Assembly (NCBI GenBank): GCA_018399715.1
Contig: JAGYNR010000009.1
Location: 1-40,774, forward strand
Direction: 5' to 3'
DNA: 40,774 bases
Origin: Desulfobacterales bacterium
Lineage (GTDB): Bacteria; Desulfobacterota; Desulfobacteria; Desulfobacterales; SKZT01
The notes under the pieces were generated by a model. It searched no databases. It was given only the letters and a program-made list of their open reading frames with translations, and was not told the origin of the DNA. The position numbers and the translations under genes are program-made. Positions 16,735 through 25,290 of this stretch are shown one piece after another. The first letter of the stretch is position 1; every line of letters starts with the position of its first letter.

Positions 16735-19134
16735 TTATTTCCCTCTTTTAATTTGTTCTTCCACCTCAGCTACCCGTTGTTTGACATCAATTATACTGTC
16801 CGGATTGAGTGAAATGGAATCGATACCGGATTTTACGAGAAATGCGGCGAAGTCCGGATAATCACTGGGTGCCTGACCACAGATGCCGACTTTAAGACCA
16901 TGCTGATGAGCTGTCTTGATCAGTTGGGCGATCGGACGTTTAACGGCTTCGTTGTTTTCATCAAAAAGATGGGTCAGTTCTGCAGAATCCCGATCCACTC
17001 CAAGGATTAACTGGGTGAGATCGTTGGAACCGATAGAAAAGCCATCAAATCGTTCTGAAAACTGATCGGCCAGTATAATGTTGGAGGGTATTTCGCACAT
17101 TACATAAATCTGAAGATTGTCTTTCCCGCGCTGCAGGCCGTTTTCCGAAAGCACATCTATCACTTTGTCGGCTTCTTCAAGGGTTCTGCAGAATGGAATC
17201 ATGACTAGAACATTTTGCAGTCCGATTTTTTCTCTGACCTTTTTGATGGCTTTGCATTCAAGATCAAATCCCTTGCGATAACGATCGCTGTAATAACGTG
17301 ATGCTCCGCGAAATCCCAGCATGGGATTATTCTCTTTTGGCTCGAACTGATTACCGCCAATCAGGTCAGCATATTCGTTGGTTTTAAAATCGCTCATTCG
17401 GACAATAACATCATTAGGATATTGGGAAGCAGCTATCCTGGCAATTCCAAGAGCCAGGTGATCTACAAAATATTCACTTTTGTTTTCATATTCTCTGGTT
17501 AACGCTTCGATTTGCTTTCTGGCCGACTGGTCCTGAATGTCGTCGAAATGGACCAGTGCCATAGGGTGCACCTTTATGATGTTATTGATAATATATTCCA
17601 TACGGGCAAGACCGATGCCGTTACAGGGAAGGCGCCACCAGCGAAAAGCTGCCGGAGGGCTGGCAATGTTCAGCATGATTTGCGTGTTGGTTTCAGGTAT
17701 ATTATTCAGGTTGAGTTCTTCGGTTTCAAACTCAAGTATTCCCTCATAAATGTAACCGCTGTCTCCTTCGGCACACGAAAGCGTGATCTTTTGACCGGTT
17801 TTCAGCGTGTCGGTAGCTTTACCGGTGCCAATGACAGCGGGAATACCCAGTTCCCGGCTGACGATGGCGGCATGACTGGTACGGCCACCATAGTCGGTTA
17901 TGATACCCCCGGCCTGTTTCATTATCGGTACCCAATCAGGATCGGTCATTTCTGTGACCAGAATTGAATCTTTTTCGAACTGGTCTATATCATCGGCACT
18001 TTTAATTTTTATGGCTTTGCCCGAGGTAATTGCTTCACCGATACTCAGACCGGTAAGAAGACGGTTTCCTTTTTCTTTCAGACGATAATGTTTCAGTCTG
18101 CCGGCTTCTTTACGGGATTGTACTGTTTCCGGCCGGGCCTGTACGATAAACAATCCTCCATCCTTACCGTCTTTGGCCCATTCGATATCCATGGGTTTCC
18201 CATAGTGATCTTCGATAACACAGGCCCACCGGCTCAATTGAAGAATCTCATCATCGTGCAGTACAAATGTTTTACGTTCTTCTTTGGAGGTGTTGATATC
18301 TTTAGTAGTTCGACTGTTGCCTATTGCATAAACCATTTTCTTTTCTTTGTCACCCAACGTTTTTTCGATAATCGGTTCAAAATTATTTGTACGGAGCAAT
18401 GGCTTAAATACACGGTATTCATCTGGCGTGACAGTTCCCTGAACTACGTTTTCACCCAACCCCCAGTTGGCATTGATAACAACAACATCCGGAAAACCGG
18501 TCTCTGTATCAATTGTAAAAATGACACCAGCACCCGCCTTGTCAGATCGTACCATTTTTTGAATACCGATCGACAGCGCAACATTCATATGGTCAAAATC
18601 GCGTTCCTTCCGATAACTGATAGCCCGATCCGTAAATAAAGAAGCATAGCACTTTCGACATGCCGCCAACAATTCTTCCTCTCCCGTCACATTCAGATAT
18701 GTTTCCTGTTGACCCGCAAAGCTTGCCTCCGGCAAATCTTCAGCCGTTGCACTGCTGCGAACGGCAACATCAACATCTTCCATCTCATAGCATTCGCAAA
18801 GTTTCTGATAGGACTTCCGGATTATTCGGTCTATGTCCTGAGGAAATTTACTGCCGACAAAAAGCCGACGAATGGATTTACCGACTTGCTCCAATGTTTT
18901 TTGGTTTTTTTCCAAATCTTTCAATAAATTCCCGATTTTTCCCTGAATCCCGTTATCCGCTATAAAATGTCTATAGGCGGTGGCTGTCGTTGCAAAACCA
19001 TCTGGGACTACAATTCCTTTTTTCTTTAAAGTGCGGATCATTTCGCCCAGGGAAGCATTCTTTCCGCCAACCCGGGAAACGTCATCAGAACTCAGATCTT
19101 CAAACCAATAGATATATTTATTATCAGTGTTCAT
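16735..19134 (-). CDS. ppsA: Phosphoenolpyruvate synthase
   Basis: The protein has 799 residues. The enzyme makes PEP, AMP and phosphate from pyruvate, ATP and water. Motifs: VGGKNASLGEM (22-32) and VAVRSSATAEDLPEASFAGQ (124-143) in the ATP-grasp half, the phosphohistidine signature DYGGRTSHAA (H421), and the PEP-binding barrel with MLGFRGASRY, FSIGSNDLTQLILGVDRD and CGQAPSDYP. That C-terminal cysteine segment and the absence of the PPDK-specific linker separate it from ppdK. The start has AGGGAGG upstream. About 200 bp separate it from the next minus-strand gene (the GGDEF gene), so it may have its own promoter, but I found no convincing one. It probably serves gluconeogenesis alongside ppdK. 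Confidence 0.96.
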   Translation of the reverse strand: MNTDNKYIYWFEDLSSDDVSRVGGKNASLGEMIRTLKKKGIVVPDGFATTATAYRHFIADNGIQGKIGNLLKDLEKNQKTLEQVGKSIRRLFVGSKFPQDIDRIIRKSYQKLCECYEMEDVDVAVRSSATAEDLPEASFAGQQETYLNVTGEEELLAACRKCYASLFTDRAISYRKERDFDHMNVALSIGIQKMVRSDKAGAGVIFTIDTETGFPDVVVINANWGLGENVVQGTVTPDEYRVFKPLLRTNNFEPIIEKTLGDKEKKMVYAIGNSRTTKDINTSKEERKTFVLHDDEILQLSRWACVIEDHYGKPMDIEWAKDGKDGGLFIVQARPETVQSRKEAGRLKHYRLKEKGNRLLTGLSIGEAITSGKAIKIKSADDIDQFEKDSILVTEMTDPDWVPIMKQAGGIITDYGGRTSHAAIVSRELGIPAVIGTGKATDTLKTGQKITLSCAEGDSGYIYEGILEFETEELNLNNIPETNTQIMLNIASPPAAFRWWRLPCNGIGLARMEYIINNIIKVHPMALVHFDDIQDQSARKQIEALTREYENKSEYFVDHLALGIARIAASQYPNDVIVRMSDFKTNEYADLIGGNQFEPKENNPMLGFRGASRYYSDRYRKGFDLECKAIKKVREKIGLQNVLVMIPFCRTLEEADKVIDVLSENGLQRGKDNLQIYVMCEIPSNIILADQFSERFDGFSIGSNDLTQLILGVDRDSAELTHLFDENNEAVKRPIAQLIKTAHQHGLKVGICGQAPSDYPDFAAFLVKSGIDSISLNPDSIIDVKQRVAEVEEQIKRGK

Positions 19135-19331
19135 TTTTTTCCTCCCTTGTATAAATATCTCAATTATTATTCATAGCGCTCACTGCCTTGAAACGAGAAT
19201 AGGGTATCGGTTGTATTTTAATGAAAGACTTAATTTATTTTGGTAATATTGAGGAAAAAATTTTGAGGGTAATTTTTGGCAGGAACGGTAAATACTGAAT
19301 CATGACGATATGACACGCTGATTCAAAACTT

Positions 19332-20234
19332 TTAGAAGACCCTGTTTTTTCCTGCCAATTTTGCTTTATAGAGATTCATATCGGCTTTTCGAATACAAGG
19401 GTCCGGCATATCAGCACAGTCATACTGATGGACACCGAAACTCATGGTGACTTTAATTTCGTGTCCATGATAGGTTATCCGTTTTGCTTCAATGGATACC
19501 CTGAGTTTTTCTGCTACCTCTCTGGCGCCTTTTAAAGGCGTTTGCGGAAGAATAATCATAAATTCCTCACCTCCCCACCGACAGATAAAATCCTGTTTTC
19601 TGAGTTGATTTTTCAGCAGGTTGGCAATTTCTACCAAAATGACATCCCCACATTCATGACCATAATTATCGTTTACTGATTTGAAATCATCAATATCACA
19701 GATAACAATAGAAAAGACTTTTTGAGTTCGCTGATATTGATAGATCAGGTTTTTAAGCTGTTCCATCATGAACCGGCGGTTCATCAATCCGGTCAGATGA
19801 TCGTGAAGGGCAGCGTGTTTCAGGTCCTGCTCCAACTGCTTTCTGTCCGTTATATCGGAATTGCTGGCCCGAAATCCCCGAAGTCCAGACACAACGAATT
19901 CCACTTTCTGACAAATATGACTAATCCAACGTTCTTCACCACTTTTGGTAATTATCTTGAAATCTATTTCCTGTTTTTCCCCCTCTGGCATTTGTTGATG
20001 GTAGTCTTTCCATAATTCCAGAAAGTCAGGGTGAATAATTTTTTCCATTAAATCAGAATCATTATAAAAATCTTCCGGGATATATCCGGTAATCCGATGA
20101 CACGAGGGAGTTACATAAATAAAATGTCCATCGACGGTACGAAAATATTCACAATCATATGTTAATTCAACAAATGCATTGAAAAACCGATCATTAAAGA
20201 AACGATTGTTGAAAAAGTTCAGCTTTCCGGTCAT
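19332..20234 (-). CDS. PAS-GGDEF diguanylate cyclase
   Basis: The protein has 300 residues. Residues 20-135 form a PAS/PAC sensor (YVTPSCHRITGYIPEDF, ERWISHICQKVEF, RASNSDITDRKQ). The GGDEF domain begins at HDHLTGLMNRR (145-154) and has the active-site loop GGEEF (221-225). An RKQD inhibitory I-site lies at 212-215, exactly five residues before it, so c-di-GMP product inhibition is expected. No membrane segment is visible, so it should be a cytosolic sensor making c-di-GMP from two GTP. The N-terminus contains the near-repeat NNRFFNDRFFN. The start has GGAAG upstream. It is divergent from the CBS-pair gene, so the 70 bp between them should hold both promoters. Confidence 0.93.
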   Translation of the reverse strand: MTGKLNFFNNRFFNDRFFNAFVELTYDCEYFRTVDGHFIYVTPSCHRITGYIPEDFYNDSDLMEKIIHPDFLELWKDYHQQMPEGEKQEIDFKIITKSGEERWISHICQKVEFVVSGLRGFRASNSDITDRKQLEQDLKHAALHDHLTGLMNRRFMMEQLKNLIYQYQRTQKVFSIVICDIDDFKSVNDNYGHECGDVILVEIANLLKNQLRKQDFICRWGGEEFMIILPQTPLKGAREVAEKLRVSIEAKRITYHGHEIKVTMSFGVHQYDCADMPDPCIRKADMNLYKAKLAGKNRVF

Positions 20235-20305
20235 TTTTTATTTGCTTCCGTTTTATAGATCTGTAATAATTGAATTATCGAATTTATTTATTTGGGAGAG
20301 GTACT

Positions 20306-20779
20306 ATGCTTACTGCACAAGATATCATGACCACCCATGTTATAACTGTCAATCCGGAAACAGAAATTATCCAGGCCGCTAAACTTCTATTGGAAAACCA
20401 TTTTAATGGATTGCCGGTATTAAATAAAGACGACAAACTAGTTGGAATTATATGTCAGAGTGATCTTGTGGTTCAACAGAAAAGTATTCCTGTTCCGACT
20501 TTATTAACATTTTTGGATGGTTTTATCTCATTGACTTCCACCAAAAAAATAGAAAACGAGATGAAGAAGATTGCTGCTATCACTGTAAATGATGCGATGA
20601 CCTCCAGACCGATAACTGTTAAACCCAATACCAGCATAGAGGCTATCGCCTCCCTAATGGTGGATAAAAATCTTCATACATTACCGGTTGTTGATGACAA
20701 TGACAATTTGGTGGGAATCCTGGGTAAAGAAGACATTTTAAGAAGTCTTTTAAAGGGAAACGGGGGAGCTCTCGGATGA
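20306..20779 (+). CDS. CBS-domain pair protein
   Basis: The protein has 157 residues from the ATG at 20306, which is preceded by GGGAGAGG; the in-frame start 12 codons earlier lacks a site. It contains two CBS repeats and nothing else: ITVNPETEIIQAAKLL...LPVLNKDDKLVGII (13-58) and ITVKPNTSIEAIASLM...LPVVDDNDNLVGILG (about 107-150). Stand-alone CBS pairs bind adenine nucleotides and regulate partner enzymes or channels. The partner is not evident. A gene for a 66-residue membrane protein follows 14 bp downstream and is probably co-transcribed. Confidence 0.9.
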   Translation: MLTAQDIMTTHVITVNPETEIIQAAKLLLENHFNGLPVLNKDDKLVGIICQSDLVVQQKSIPVPTLLTFLDGFISLTSTKKIENEMKKIAAITVNDAMTSRPITVKPNTSIEAIASLMVDKNLHTLPVVDDNDNLVGILGKEDILRSLLKGNGGALG

Positions 20780-20793
20780 AGGGGGCGATGTAA

Positions 20794-20994
20794 TTGAGCC
20801 AAATTTTTGAAATTATCAAGTTTATACCCGTCTTAATTGCAGCCTATTTACTTGGAAACTGGTTTCTGTCGGAATTAAAAAAGGCAACGGCTCTCAAGAA
20901 ACCCTGGTACGCAGCCTATCTAACCATACCCGGCATACTGATTATCCTGGCCATATTAACGCCGATTATTATCAAACTGTTTTTCTCCGCATGA
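20794..20994 (+). CDS. Small two-helix membrane protein
   Basis: The protein has 66 residues, starting at TTG (20794) with AAGGGGG about eight bases upstream. Two hydrophobic segments (about residues 8-24 and 40-63) are joined by a basic loop (SELKKATALKKPW). No family is recognised. The short gap after the CBS-pair gene suggests the two are translated from one message, perhaps with the membrane protein as an anchor or target for the CBS sensor. Confidence 0.65.
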   Translation: MSQIFEIIKFIPVLIAAYLLGNWFLSELKKATALKKPWYAAYLTIPGILIILAILTPIIIKLFFSA

Positions 20995-21058
20995 TATGCA
21001 TATTCAACCGTCCTGATTTTGGCGGCACTGCCTTTTTTTCAAAAATAAAATAGTACTT

Positions 21059-21201
21059 AGTGTCTGAACGAAAACTAAAATTTTTCGTTAAGATCAAGAA
21101 AGACGAAAATTTTAACCACAGACATACATTGAGTATTTCGAGGATTAAAATTTGAATCTGACGCAGATATTGGCGAAAAAGACAGTTTTCGTTCAGGCAC
21201 T
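21059..21201. repeat. TAGTGCCTGAACG-family repeat with both ends present
   Basis: The ends AGTGTCTGAACGAAAACT (21059-21076) and its inverse AGTTTTCGTTCAGGCACT (21184-21201) match at 17 of 18 positions, making a 143-bp inverted-repeat unit. The right 82 bp (21120-21201) match the long copy at 12608-12689. Near the left end AAAATTTTTCGT and ACGAAAATTTT form a further hairpin. No coding capacity. Confidence 0.8.
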
Positions 21202-21230
21202 CAATAAGAAATTAAAATCTTAGATGAACC

Positions 21231-21285
21231 CGGGATCGCTGGCATCTTGCCCCCAGGAAAGAACGGACGGGACGCGCGCTCCCCA
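21231..21285. other. GC-rich non-coding patch upstream of the GspE-family gene
   Basis: This stretch (CGGGATCGCTGGCATCTTGC then GGGACGCGCGCTCCCC) is much richer in G+C than its surroundings and resembles remnants of dispersed intergenic repeats. It lies just before the GTG start of the ATPase gene. No promoter was identified in it. Confidence 0.35.
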
Positions 21286-21316
21286 ATAAAAATAAATAAG
21301 TTTATAGGCTAATTCA

Positions 21317-23845
21317 GTGGTTGTCAGCTCTCAAAAGGATAAAACGGATTTGGATTCCAGAATACGTGCTGCCGAAACAATTCGTGCTATGGGCCTGTTT
21401 GTGGAAGCGATCGATGCGTATAAGGAAATTTTAAAAGATTTTCAGGTTCTAGAGGAAAAAAAGAAAACAGAGATTGAAAATACGATCGAGACAATTAAAA
21501 AAGAATCAAAACAAATTGATCAGGAAGAAATATCCGGATTTAGCGACAAAGATTTAAACCTGATACGGCAAACCCTTACCAGCGACCAAGAGAATATTAC
21601 CCAAATTGTTACCAGTGGAAACGCTTTAAAAGAATTGGGATTGTATAAGGAGGCTATTGCTGAGTTTGAAAAGCTTTTTGTCCTGGAATATCCCAAAATA
21701 GACATATTTTCAGGATTATTGGAATGTTATTTGAAATTATTTTCGTCCAATGATGTTTTAAGTAAATTAAAAGATCATATGATAAAGTATGATATAAACG
21801 GCGATGAAAAAACAAAGATCGATAACATGATTGCCAGGGAGTTGGAAAAACGCGAAAATCAGGAAATAAAATTAATCCAAAAACAGCATTTGCAGCCTGT
21901 TCCCAGTGATACTGACAAAACATCCGGAAAAAAATCAGATCATTTAATTATTGAGAAAACCAACAAAACAAAGTCTCAAGAGATGTCTCATGGACAAGCA
22001 TTTGCAGAGAGAACTCATCCAAAACCAACAAACCGTCAATCATTTCAGACCTCTTCCGAAAAGACCACCGAAAAATCTGCTGTTGCTGGAATTACGCCAT
22101 CCGGTTCAAAATACGATTATCTTATCGATACCCAACAGGTTGATTTAGACAAACTTCAACAAGCACTGGCACTTTCAAAAAAACGGAAAAAAAGTGTAGA
22201 ATATATTCTTATTGAGCAATTCAACATTAACAAAAAAGAAGTCGGAAAGTCTTTGTCCCGTTACTCGGGGTGCCCATTTAAAGATTTTGATCCCCAAAAA
22301 ATGGTGCCTTATGAATTGATCACTAATCTTAAGAAGGCCTTTCTTTTAAACGATGTATGGATTCCCATGAGCTGGGACAAAAATAGTGTTGAAATACTGG
22401 TCGATGATCCCAGGGATCTGATTAAAACCGACCGTATCAGGGCTTTGATAAAAGCCCAAAAAATTAATTTTGCGATAGGCATCCGAGAGGACATCGAAGC
22501 TTATATCAAGCTTTTTTTCGATCAGAAAAACACAGAAGATAAAATTGGTGTTAACCCCAACGACGATACTTTCGATGTACTTCCGGATATTTCATTTGAG
22601 GAAGAAGAGGATGAAGACGAAGAGACGGAAATCGTTGATGAATCATCCGGTAAGATCGTACGGCTGGTAGACCAGGTATTGATAACGGCTTATCGTGACA
22701 ACATTTCCGATATCCATATTGAACCGTCCCCTGTGACCAAAAAAACCCTTATTCGGTTTCGTCGTGACGGCGTCTGTCACGAATATATCAGTGTACCGCT
22801 TAACGTAGCCAGGGCCATTTTATCCAGAGTAAAAATCATGGCCAACCTGGATATTGCTGAAAGAAGACTCCCCCAGGACGGAAAAATCAAATTCAAACGA
22901 AAAAGAATTCCCGAATTCGAACTTCGTGTGGCGACACTTCCTACTACCGGCGGATATGAAGATGTTGTGTTACGTCTTTTGGCAAAAGCTGGTGCGATGC
23001 CGCTCGATGATATGGGATTAACGGAAAGAAATCTCAATATTATAAAAAAAATTATCAGCCAGCCCTATGGACTTTTTCTGGTGGTCGGCCCTACCGGTTC
23101 AGGTAAAACCACAACCCTTCATGCAGCGTTGGGACATATCAACAAACCGGGAATTAAAATTTGGACAGCTGAAGATCCGGTTGAAATTTCCCAGGTCGGG
23201 CTTCGCCAGGTCGAGGTAAAACCAAAAATTGGTTTGGACTTCGCGCGGGTCATGCGTGCCTTTCTTCGGGCGGACCCCGATGTGATCATGATCGGTGAGA
23301 TGCGAGATTATGAAACCGCATCTACCGGTATTGAGGCATCTTTGACCGGGCATCTGGTTTTTTCCACCCTTCACACCAACAGTGCTCCCGAAACCATTAC
23401 GCGCCTTTTGGATATGGGACTAAACGCCTTGAACTTTTCCGATGCCTTCCGGGGAGTTCTGGCCCAACGTCTGGTTCGGCGTCTTTGTAAAGATTGCTGC
23501 GAAAAGTATCATCCCGGCAAAGAGGAATTTGATGAATTGGTGGAAGATTTCGGCAGAGAGGCTTTTGACGCTTTGGATATCAGCTATAGCCCGGATCTTG
23601 TTCTTTATAAAGGAAAAGGCTGTAATACCTGTAACGGCACCGGCTATAGGGGACGAATGGGAATCCATGAAATGATGGAAGGAACGCCTGCTATCAAAAG
23701 ATTGATTAAAAAACAGGCATCTGCCGAAGAACTTTTCAGACAAGCTGCTTCAGAGGGTATGCATACGTTGAAGCAAGATGGAATTTTAAAGGTATTAAAA
23801 GGATATACAGATATGAGTGAAGTTCGAAGAGTTTGTATTGAATAA
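21317..23845 (+). CDS. GspE/PilB-type secretion ATPase with N-terminal helical (TPR-like) extension
   Basis: The protein has 842 residues. The start is GTG at 21317; an in-frame TAG at 21305 rules out anything earlier. Residues 14-180 are helical with repeat-like units (AAETIRAMGLFVEAIDAY, GNALKELGLYKEAIAEF), suggesting TPRs. Residues 195-260 form a polar linker. Residues 275-405 resemble the GspE N-terminal domain. After an acidic stretch (428-438) comes the AAA-like ATPase: Walker A GPTGSGKTT (591-599), IMIGEMRDYETA (657-668), the His box STLHTN, and a tetracysteine zinc site (C724, C727, C769, C772). This family powers pilus or type II secretion assembly. No other pilus or secretion gene is in the window. 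Two GDP-mannose genes follow on the same strand. Confidence 0.9.
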   Translation: MVVSSQKDKTDLDSRIRAAETIRAMGLFVEAIDAYKEILKDFQVLEEKKKTEIENTIETIKKESKQIDQEEISGFSDKDLNLIRQTLTSDQENITQIVTSGNALKELGLYKEAIAEFEKLFVLEYPKIDIFSGLLECYLKLFSSNDVLSKLKDHMIKYDINGDEKTKIDNMIARELEKRENQEIKLIQKQHLQPVPSDTDKTSGKKSDHLIIEKTNKTKSQEMSHGQAFAERTHPKPTNRQSFQTSSEKTTEKSAVAGITPSGSKYDYLIDTQQVDLDKLQQALALSKKRKKSVEYILIEQFNINKKEVGKSLSRYSGCPFKDFDPQKMVPYELITNLKKAFLLNDVWIPMSWDKNSVEILVDDPRDLIKTDRIRALIKAQKINFAIGIREDIEAYIKLFFDQKNTEDKIGVNPNDDTFDVLPDISFEEEEDEDEETEIVDESSGKIVRLVDQVLITAYRDNISDIHIEPSPVTKKTLIRFRRDGVCHEYISVPLNVARAILSRVKIMANLDIAERRLPQDGKIKFKRKRIPEFELRVATLPTTGGYEDVVLRLLAKAGAMPLDDMGLTERNLNIIKKIISQPYGLFLVVGPTGSGKTTTLHAALGHINKPGIKIWTAEDPVEISQVGLRQVEVKPKIGLDFARVMRAFLRADPDVIMIGEMRDYETASTGIEASLTGHLVFSTLHTNSAPETITRLLDMGLNALNFSDAFRGVLAQRLVRRLCKDCCEKYHPGKEEFDELVEDFGREAFDALDISYSPDLVLYKGKGCNTCNGTGYRGRMGIHEMMEGTPAIKRLIKKQASAEELFRQAASEGMHTLKQDGILKVLKGYTDMSEVRRVCIE

Positions 23846-23905
23846 CTGTTTTTATGGCTGTAATGGACAGTCGGTGAATTTTTCAGGAAAGAAACAAATA
23901 CGAAA

Positions 23906-25276
23906 ATGAATCCTTCCATATTTAGAGAATACGATATCCGCGGCATTGTGGAAAAAGATTTCAACCTCGATGACGTGGAAAAAATGGGACATGGATATGC
24001 CACATATCTTGCGAAACATAACGGCAAAACTTGTGCAGTAGGCAGAGATTGTCGTTTGAGTTCACCCGAAATCCGAGAGGCACTGATTCGTGGAATGATA
24101 AGAGGTGGAACACATGTAGTTGATATCGGCTTATGCCCTACCCCGGTATTATATTTCGCACAGCAAATTTTAAAAACAGACGGTGGTATTATGATTACTG
24201 CCAGCCATAATCCACCAGCGTATAATGGATTTAAAATTTGCCTGGGATCTGATACTATTTTCGGCAATGAAATTCAGAATTTCAGGAAAATCATTGAATC
24301 CGGAAACTATTCTTCAGGCAAGGGCGCGCTTGAAAAACGTGAAATCCTGCCTATCTATTGCGATTATCTGGTTAATAATATCCGGCTGGATCGGCCTGTA
24401 AACCTGGCGGTAGATGCCGGAAACGGTACCGGAGGCCTGACAGCTAGTCCGATTTTGAAAAAACTCAATTGTAATACGGTAGAGCTGTTTATGGAACCGG
24501 ACGGAACCTTTCCTAATCATGAACCAGACCCGACCGTGGCGGAAAATCTCGTCACCTTGTCGCAAACCGTCATCGATAAAAAACTGGAACTTGGGATTGC
24601 CTTTGATGGCGACAGTGATCGGCTCGGTGTCGTGGATGAAAAGGGAAATATTATCTACGGAGATATGCTGATGATTATTTTTGCACGGCATATCCTTAAG
24701 AAGCAGCCCGGCAGCAAATTTATCGGCGAGGTAAAATGCTCTCAGGTCATGTATGATGATATCCGGTCCCATGGTGGAATACCGATTATGTGGCGAACCG
24801 GACATTCACTGATCAAACAAAAATTGAAAGAAGAACAGGCTCTGATGGCAGGGGAAATGAGCGGGCATTTCTTTTTCCGCCACCGGTATTTTGGATATGA
24901 TGATGCCATTTACGCAGCCTGCCGCCTTTTGGAAATTTTATCCAAAGAAAACCGGCCCATTTCATCATATCTTGCCGACATCCCCATTACCTATAATACG
25001 CCGGAGATCCGTATCGAATGTCCCGAAGAAAAAAAATTTCAACTGGTTGAAAAAGTCAAGGATATGCTTTCCGCCCAATATCCTATTATTGATATTGACG
25101 GCGTACGGGTAGTATTTCCTGACGGGTGGGGTCTAGTGCGTGCCTCCAATACCAGTCCGGTCATCGTTTTGCGGTTTGAAGCCCACACGAATAACCGGTT
25201 ACACGAAATCCAAAATTTTATAGAATCTGTCATTGAACGAGCCAAAATCGAGTTATCTGACAATTCAATGGTTTAA
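23906..25276 (+). CDS. Phosphomannomutase/phosphoglucomutase (AlgC type)
   Basis: The protein has 456 residues. It interconverts hexose 6-phosphate and 1-phosphate through a phosphoserine. Motifs: the N-terminal FREYDIRG; the phosphoserine loop TASHNPPAYNGFK (S100); the metal loop DGDSDR (234-239); the sugar-binding GEMSGHFFF; and the phosphate-binding RASNTSPVIVLRFEA near the C-terminus. This matches the bifunctional PMM/PGM enzymes of the AlgC group. AGGAAAG lies about 15 bases upstream of the ATG, a weakly placed site. GDP-mannose pyrophosphorylase follows 14 bp downstream, so the two should work in sequence from mannose 6-phosphate to GDP-mannose. Confidence 0.94.
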   Translation: MNPSIFREYDIRGIVEKDFNLDDVEKMGHGYATYLAKHNGKTCAVGRDCRLSSPEIREALIRGMIRGGTHVVDIGLCPTPVLYFAQQILKTDGGIMITASHNPPAYNGFKICLGSDTIFGNEIQNFRKIIESGNYSSGKGALEKREILPIYCDYLVNNIRLDRPVNLAVDAGNGTGGLTASPILKKLNCNTVELFMEPDGTFPNHEPDPTVAENLVTLSQTVIDKKLELGIAFDGDSDRLGVVDEKGNIIYGDMLMIIFARHILKKQPGSKFIGEVKCSQVMYDDIRSHGGIPIMWRTGHSLIKQKLKEEQALMAGEMSGHFFFRHRYFGYDDAIYAACRLLEILSKENRPISSYLADIPITYNTPEIRIECPEEKKFQLVEKVKDMLSAQYPIIDIDGVRVVFPDGWGLVRASNTSPVIVLRFEAHTNNRLHEIQNFIESVIERAKIELSDNSMV

Positions 25277-25290
25277 AAAAAGCTAACATA

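Noticed and set aside
18088-18639. 183-codon open frame on the plus strand
   Set aside because: It lies entirely inside ppsA in antisense; the ATP-grasp motifs of ppsA are coded on the other strand.
23644-24267. 207-codon open frame on the minus strand
   Set aside because: It overlaps the end of the GspE-family gene and the start of phosphomannomutase, both clearly coding on the plus strand.
24314-24805. 163-codon open frame on the minus strand
   Set aside because: It is antisense to the metal-binding region of the phosphomannomutase.
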